Shown: one piece after another, positions 59,899-64,000 of the stretch
Layout: each line of letters starts with the position of its first letter
Numbering within the stretch: the first letter of the stretch is position 1
Source of the DNA: Mesobaculum littorinae
GTDB taxonomy: Bacteria; Pseudomonadota; Alphaproteobacteria; Rhodobacterales; Rhodobacteraceae
DNA: 64,000 nt
Direction: 5' to 3'
Assembly (NCBI RefSeq): GCF_004011175.1
Contig: NZ_RQXX01000002.1
Span: 898,206-962,205 of the forward strand
Notes under the pieces: generated by a model
What the model was told of the DNA's origin: nothing
The model's input: only the letters and a program-made list of their open reading frames with translations
The model's database searches: none
Made by a program: the position numbers and the translations under genes

Positions 59899-60920
59899 GA
59901 CCACCGCCAGTGCCGCTGGTTCCGGAGTTCGACCTCGGAGGGCGGAATACACTCGGGTTACGCTCTCGCGCCCGGTTTGGCGGCGTTCTGAATGAGGAAG
60001 GGCAGATCGTCGCGGCGGCGCAATTCGCGGAGCGCGCAGGCCTGCCGTTCCACCTGCTCGGGGGCGGCAGCAACTGCGTGCTGGCCGACGAGATCGACGC
60101 GGTGGTCGGGATCGCCGACCTGCGTGGCCGCCGGCTGGAGCGCGCTGATGGAGGCGTTCGCATAACTGCGGGCGCAGGCGAGCCATGGGATGAGCTTGTC
60201 CGCTGGACTGTCGGGCTGGGCATCGGCGGGCTCGAAAACCTCGCCGGGATCCCGGGCACGGCCGGCGCCGCGCCGGTCCAGAACATCGGCGCCTTCGGCG
60301 TGGAATTGAGCGACGTGGTCGAAAGTGTCGATGTCATCGACACGGCGAATTGGTCTCCGCGTCGGCTTACGGCGCCGGACTGCGGGTTCGGCTACCGCTA
60401 CAGCCGTTTAAAAAAAGAGCCCGGCCGCTTCCTCGTGACCGGGATCACGCTTCATCTGCCGGCCGAGTGGAGCCCGGTTCTGTCGCACGACGGTCTGGGC
60501 TGTTGCGCCTATCCGAGTTGCCCCGCCGAGATCATGGCCACAGTACTCGCGCGTCGGCGGGCGCGCCTGCCCGATTGGCGGACGACCGGAAATGCCGGTT
60601 CGTTCTTCCATAATCCTGTCGTGTCCGTGGCCGCCGCGTCCCGCATTCCGGAGGTTTCCGGTCGTGCGGTATCGGGCGGTGTCAAGTTGCCCGCAGGAAA
60701 GCTGCTCGATCTCTGTGGATTTCGCGGCAAAAGGCGAGGCGGCGCGGCATTTTGCGAGACAAACGCCCTGATCCTCTTTAATGTCGGCGGAGCGACCGTG
60801 GCCGACGTGGACGAGCTTGCAGCGAGCGCACAAAAGGCCGTTCGATTGCGGTTCGGCGTCGATCTTGTCCAGGAGCCATCGCGCGTTGGCAATAGAGGCC
60901 TAATTGGCGGTCTGAATTGA
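59895..60920 (+). CDS. UDP-N-acetylenolpyruvoylglucosamine reductase homologue (MurB, type I-like)
   Basis: 341 residues of the FAD-binding MurB family, of the long E. coli-like type I. The FAD-binding LLGGGSNCVLAD, the GIPGTAGAAPVQNIGAFGVE, YRYSRLKKEPGRF and the active-site serine in GNAGSFFHNPVV are present. The C-terminal glutamate motif (usually LEPEVRFIG) is diverged to LVQEPSRVG. It is not in a cell-division cluster; instead it overlaps a hemoglobin gene. It is likely a second, acquired MurB. Confidence 0.87.
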   Translation: MRPPPVPLVPEFDLGGRNTLGLRSRARFGGVLNEEGQIVAAAQFAERAGLPFHLLGGGSNCVLADEIDAVVGIADLRGRRLERADGGVRITAGAGEPWDELVRWTVGLGIGGLENLAGIPGTAGAAPVQNIGAFGVELSDVVESVDVIDTANWSPRRLTAPDCGFGYRYSRLKKEPGRFLVTGITLHLPAEWSPVLSHDGLGCCAYPSCPAEIMATVLARRRARLPDWRTTGNAGSFFHNPVVSVAAASRIPEVSGRAVSGGVKLPAGKLLDLCGFRGKRRGGAAFCETNALILFNVGGATVADVDELAASAQKAVRLRFGVDLVQEPSRVGNRGLIGGLN

Positions 60921-61199
60921 CCTCCGGCGCGGTGCTCTCTTCTTTGGCGGCAAGTTCTAAAGTTTGTATACTCTGGTCTGAACAATTGCGCCGCAAGGGG
61001 CTCCGGTCTTCAACTAAATTCGGATAGTGCTCGCGCCGGCCATCTGAAGAGTTTAGCCAGACATCCCCTGATCGAAAGGCCGTTTGCCGTGGTTGCCCCA
61101 AGTGACATCTGCGTCCGTAGAATACGGCTGCAAGCCTCAGCGTAAGCCGCGCGCATAGGTCGCCAACCCGCAAAAAACGGTAACTCCCGCTAATAAGTT

Positions 61200-61569
61200 G
61201 AATGGCCGGAAGGTCCGCACTGCCGATCTCGGACCGTTCAAATGCTGCGGCCCGCATGAATGGCCGCTTCGGTGAAGAGGCAGAGCGGAGCGGCGACGAC
61301 CGGTTTGGGCCGAGAGGGCCATGCGGCCCGCCAGGCTGGGCATGCAGCGCGCTGCAGCGCCGCATAACTGCTCCGGGCTCGAAGCGGTCATGCGGCGACG
61401 TAGCGTGGGGTGTGGCAGGCAGGCAGAAGCGGCCGTCGCTCACGGCCCTTAGCCGCCGTTCGCCGGGTCACCTTTCGCCGCGATGCAGCTTCCTGTGACC
61501 GATCATCCGTGGCACCGTGCGGCATGGCTGGGAGGGCGAAAGTCCGCTGAGCGGACCTTCCAGACATTC
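61200..61569. mobile_element. 370-bp element with 19-bp inverted ends (MITE-like)
   Basis: The left end (61200-61218, GAATGGCCGGAAGGTCCGC) and the inverted right end (61551-61569) match at 17 of 19 positions, of which 11 in a row are exact. The inside has no coding frame and contains the dispersed repeat copy at 61376-61450. No clear target duplication is seen. Confidence 0.5.
61376..61450 (+). repeat. Dispersed repeat, copy A
   Basis: About 75 bases starting GGCTCGAAGCGGTCATGCGG and ending in a small hairpin (GGCCGT-CGCTC-ACGGCC). Two further copies lie at 62391 and 63930 in the same orientation. Confidence 0.8.
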
Positions 61570-61663
61570 GCCAGCCTTCATTCGAAATGCCGCTTAGATC
61601 TGAACTGGTAAGTTTTCCGGGCGACGGCATAGGATGTCTCGAGTGGATAACGGAGATTTTCAG

Positions 61664-62332
61664 ATGGACCTCGGCACGCTCGCACTGTTCGCGTTGACGG
61701 AATTTCTCCTGTCGCTCACGCCCGGACCAGCCGTGCTCCTCGTCGTCGGGCTGTCGATGCGTCAGGGGTTCCGGATCGGCTTCATGGCGACCCTCGGAAT
61801 ATTGTCCACCAACGCTGTCTTCTTCAGCCTGTCCGCCCTCGGCGTCGGCGCCCTGATCCTTGCGAGCGCGACGCTATTCACGATCGTCAAATGGATAGGC
61901 GCGGCCTACCTAGTATATCTCGGTATAGGCATGATCGCTCCCCTGGCGAAACGTCTCTGGCGCGAGCGATCGCTCGATAGGGGATTGAACCTTTCCGAAG
62001 CGCGCGCTGCCGCCCCTCAAGTTCGACAGACAGCGGTTCGGTCCTTCTGGCAGGGCTTCAGTCTCCAAGCGTCGAACCCCGGGAATATCGCGTTCTTCGT
62101 CGCCATCCTTCCGCAGTTCGTCTCTCCGGAGGGCAGTGTGGTCCTCCAGCTCGTCGTCCTTGGTTTCACCTCTGTCTTGCTGGAACTTCCTGTTCTCGTC
62201 TTCTACGGCCTCGCATCAGCTCTATCGGCCCGTCTGATGCGTGAGCGGATCATCGAGTGGATCGAGGCACTTGGAGGCGGCATCCTTGTGGCGCTCGCCG
62301 GTTCCCTCGCCCGTTTGCAACGCGGATCATAG
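61664..62332 (+). CDS. LysE-family exporter
   Basis: 222-residue inner-membrane protein of the LysE/RhtB amino-acid or small-molecule export family, with about six membrane helices. The N-terminal signature LLSLTPGPAVLLVVGLSMRQG and the FWQGFSLQASNPGNIAFFVA stretch are typical. ATG 61664 with GGAG upstream is preferred to ATG 61634, which adds ten unconserved residues. Substrate unknown. It lies between two copies of the dispersed repeat. Confidence 0.88.
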   Translation: MDLGTLALFALTEFLLSLTPGPAVLLVVGLSMRQGFRIGFMATLGILSTNAVFFSLSALGVGALILASATLFTIVKWIGAAYLVYLGIGMIAPLAKRLWRERSLDRGLNLSEARAAAPQVRQTAVRSFWQGFSLQASNPGNIAFFVAILPQFVSPEGSVVLQLVVLGFTSVLLELPVLVFYGLASALSARLMRERIIEWIEALGGGILVALAGSLARLQRGS

Positions 62333-62390
62333 AATCTCCAGACGAGTCTAGAGAGCCGACAATCAAGTAGGACGCAGCGTTCGTTGAAAC

Positions 62391-62467
62391 GGGCTCGAAG
62401 CGGTCATGCGGCGACGCAGCGGGGCGTACACTAGGCAGACAGCAGCGGCCGTAGCTCACGGCCCTAA
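62391..62467 (+). repeat. Dispersed repeat, copy B
   Basis: Copy of the same 75-base repeat, GGGCTCGAAGCGGTCATGCG onward, ending in the hairpin GGCCGT-AGCTC-ACGGCC. It lies about 60 bases after the lysE-type stop. The rest of 62333-62659 has no gene. Confidence 0.8.
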
Positions 62468-62606
62468 CCCGACCTTGGGGCTGGCCGACCTCGCTGCGGC
62501 GCAGCTCCACCGAAACAGTCGTTCATGCGTCGCGCAGCATTTTCTACGGCCAAGGTACGCTGTGCGGACAAAGCAGTCGCATCCGGGACGTCGCATTTAC
62601 CCCATG

Positions 62607-62649
62607 CGAAGTGCGCCTCGGAGCGTTCTGATGCTCCGGGCGCACTTCG
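62607..62649 (-). terminator. Long hairpin after the SDR gene
   Basis: A 17-bp stem with one bulge: CGAAGTGCGCC (62607-62617) pairs with 62639-62649, and CGGAGC (62619-62624) with 62633-62638, around an 8-base loop. It begins 10 bases past the stop of the minus-strand SDR gene. No T-run follows, so it may protect or end the message. Confidence 0.6.
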
Positions 62650-62659
62650 TCGAGGTCCA

Positions 62660-63406
62660 TCAGCCGTTGATCATCGCAAAGGCAGCCGCGTGGCGACCTT
62701 CAGCTTCGGCGTTTCTCTGGAAACTCACGCGGCTCACCAGGATCTCGTCGGGAATGTCGTCACGAGACAGGATGCTCACGACTTCATCCGTGAATTCCCG
62801 AAGCGACATTGCCGCGGCCACTTGCGACTGGCCTGGCGTCAGCTCCGTTGCGACAAGCGGCGGTGCAATCTCGTGGACATCCACGGATGTATCGCGCAGC
62901 TGGTGTCGCAACGACTGGGACCAGGAATGGATGGCGGCCTTGGTCGCGGAGTAGACCGGATTTGCGGCCTTTGGCACAAAGGCGAGCCCCGACGACACCG
63001 TGATCAGAGCCGCCCGTGGGTGGGTCTGCATATGGGGCAGCAGTGCCGCAGCCAGGCTGATCGGTGCGATCAGGTTTGTGGCGATGGTGCGGTGCGCCAC
63101 GTCCAGATCGACCGGGTCCGTCGTGTAATCTTCACTCTCCATGATCCCGGCGTTGAGGATGACGGTGTCGAGGTCGGAATGCTTGGCAATGACTTCCGGA
63201 GCAAAAGCCGCAAGCGCCGCCTCGTCCGTGACGTCGAGGGCATAGCCGGCCATCGCGGGGTTCTCGTCCAGCATCGCTTGCAGGCTGCCCTGCTTTCGAC
63301 CGGTGATGATAATGCGATTGCCCTTCGCCTGAAGGTCCCGGGCAAGGGCCTGACCAATGCCGGAATTACCGCCGGTGATCAGGATCGTTCGATTTGCAAG
63401 TGCCAT
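62660..63406 (-). CDS. Short-chain dehydrogenase/reductase (DltE-like)
   Basis: 248 residues. The cofactor loop TGGNSGIGQALARDLQAKGN, the NAG motif in VILNAGIMESEDYT, the serine in TVSSGLAFVP and the YSATKAAIHSW active-site pair are all present. The family includes DltE-type proteins, whose real substrate is not known. Start ATG 63406 follows AAGGACAGTACACA. It is divergent from the HxlR regulator gene, which probably controls it. Confidence 0.92.
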   Translation of the reverse strand: MALANRTILITGGNSGIGQALARDLQAKGNRIIITGRKQGSLQAMLDENPAMAGYALDVTDEAALAAFAPEVIAKHSDLDTVILNAGIMESEDYTTDPVDLDVAHRTIATNLIAPISLAAALLPHMQTHPRAALITVSSGLAFVPKAANPVYSATKAAIHSWSQSLRHQLRDTSVDVHEIAPPLVATELTPGQSQVAAAMSLREFTDEVVSILSRDDIPDEILVSRVSFQRNAEAEGRHAAAFAMING

Positions 63407-63463
63407 TGTGTACTGTCCTTCTTGCGAGATAGCCCCTAGATGTCTCCATTGCTGCCTGTAAGA

Positions 63464-63490
63464 AAGTAGGCACCCCAAAGATTTATACTT
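63464..63490. promoter_or_regulatory. Possible HxlR operator
   Basis: AAGTA (63464-63468) and TACTT (63486-63490) form an inverted pair with a 17-base spacer in the 98-base divergent region between SDR and HxlR genes, similar in kind to the TACT/AGTA operators of HxlR-type regulators. Short arms, so chance is possible. Confidence 0.35.
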
Positions 63491-63504
63491 ACCCAAAAGA
63501 GAGT

Positions 63505-63927
63505 ATGGAGCCGATGACAGAGACCTCGCTGCGGGAAGACCTGCAGAATCTTCCCCGGACCGATCCCGCACTGGACCGTCTTGTCGAAGAGATCATCGGC
63601 CGGGTCGCAGACAAGTGGACGATGTTGCTGATCGAGATCCTGACCGAGCAGGAGTGCTGCCGGTTCGGCGAACTGTCCCGCGCCTGCCCGGGGATCAGCC
63701 AGAAGATGCTGACGCAAACCTTGCGCGCGATGGAGCGAGACGGCCTGGTGACCCGCATGGTCTATCCGGTCGTGCCGCCCAAAGTGGAATACCGGCTGAC
63801 GGATCTAGGCCTCGGCCTTAGCAAGGCATTCTGCGGCGTCTGGCTCTGGGCGGAGGCGAATTTCGAGAAGATCGAGAAGGCCCGAAGTGACTACGCCGCA
63901 AAGGCAGCGGTTCAGGATCCGTCGTGA
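63505..63927 (+). CDS. HxlR-family transcriptional regulator
   Basis: 140 residues, a winged helix-turn-helix of the HxlR/DUF24 type: IIGRVADKWTMLLIEILTEQ, CRFGELSRACPGISQKML, TLRAMERDGLVTRMVYPVVP and VEYRLTDLG. A cysteine pair (QECCRF) lies at the usual redox-sensing place for quinone- or aldehyde-responsive members. The start could be ATG 63505 or 63514. It is divergent from the SDR gene and followed at once by a copy of the dispersed repeat. Confidence 0.92.
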   Translation: MEPMTETSLREDLQNLPRTDPALDRLVEEIIGRVADKWTMLLIEILTEQECCRFGELSRACPGISQKMLTQTLRAMERDGLVTRMVYPVVPPKVEYRLTDLGLGLSKAFCGVWLWAEANFEKIEKARSDYAAKAAVQDPS

Positions 63928-63929
63928 TC

Positions 63930-64000
63930 GGCTCTGAAGCGGTCATGCGGCGACGCAGCGGGCCGTGCGCCAGGCAGGCAGCAGCGACCGTTACTCCCGG
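63930..64000 (+). repeat. Dispersed repeat, copy C, cut by the window end
   Basis: GGCTCTGAAGCGGTCATGCG onward, closely matching copies A and B, starting two bases after the HxlR stop codon and running off the window end before its hairpin is complete. Confidence 0.8.

Larger units (their letters stand above)
60921..61663. other. Repeat-filled region without genes
   Basis: About 740 bases with no gene I can support; a long minus-strand open frame here has no family features. The right half is taken up by the 370-bp inverted-repeat element (61200-61569), with a copy of the dispersed repeat inside. The left half shows nothing clear. Confidence 0.6.

Noticed and set aside
60778..61443. Minus-strand 221-codon open frame after the MurB homologue
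   Set aside because: It runs through the dispersed repeat and inverted-repeat element and has no family features; the repeat's translation (SPHDRFE) recurs at the other copies, which is explained by the repeat itself.
43001..64000. Right attachment site of the element (second copy of the tRNA-Asn 3' end)
   Set aside because: I looked for the T-arm/acceptor sequence of the tRNA downstream and did not see it, so no right end is called.
1..64000. CRISPR arrays, rRNA genes and intact insertion sequences
   Set aside because: No regularly spaced repeats, rRNA motifs or transposase genes are visible in the window.

Overview
The window is about 67% GC and gene-dense. It carries a full gene transfer agent (GTA) structural cluster directly downstream of fabD-fabG-acpP-fabF-mltG, with cysE just after it. 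That order, and the g1-g15 arrangement known from Rhodobacter capsulatus, point to an alphaproteobacterium of the Rhodobacterales (Rhodobacteraceae/Roseobacteraceae). The genus cannot be read from the sequence alone.

Layout. 1-5254: fatty-acid synthesis genes (fabD truncated by the window edge, fabG, acpP, fabF) and the peptidoglycan transglycosylase mltG. 5255-20375: the GTA cluster, with small and large terminase, portal, protease, capsid, connectors, tail tube, chaperones, tape measure, distal tail, hub, peptidase, the 1492-residue tip protein, and one extra small gene. The frames look intact. A good sigma70-type promoter and a terminator-like hairpin lie in its leader. 20542-42861: ordinary chromosomal genes, including cysE, a short acyltransferase E2, ftsB, an AidB-like acyl-CoA dehydrogenase, class I aldolase, pgk, two cyclophilins, a FAS1 protein, corrinoid-linked methyl-transfer genes (a RamA-like activator; MeTr-HAD-small protein operon) around an aldehyde dehydrogenase, ppx/gppA, rlmE, a sensor kinase and a metallo-hydrolase.

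42926-50329: a tRNA-Asn(GTT) gene is followed at once by a tyrosine recombinase, a MobC-like protein, a relaxase (with a second gene encoded inside it in another frame) and a helicase with a nuclease-like insert. This reads as the left end of an integrative mobilizable element. No second copy of the tRNA end is visible, so the right end is unknown.

50616-56266: a redox/cupin cluster (aldo-keto reductase, two cupins, F420-reductase-like protein, carboxymuconolactone decarboxylase, cyclophilin-like protein, lipoprotein) with its own LysR regulator. Matching ATGAG-N5-CTCAT boxes sit upstream of three of its transcription units, which suggests one regulon. 56784-60920: an iron-sulfur and oxidative/nitrosative stress block (DoxX, flavin reductase, seven-iron ferredoxin, Fe-SOD; divergently a SufR-like regulator, truncated hemoglobin and a MurB homologue in an overlapping operon). 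60921-64000: a LysE exporter, an SDR and an HxlR regulator, separated by a dispersed repeat present three times, one copy lying inside a 370-bp element with 19-bp inverted ends.
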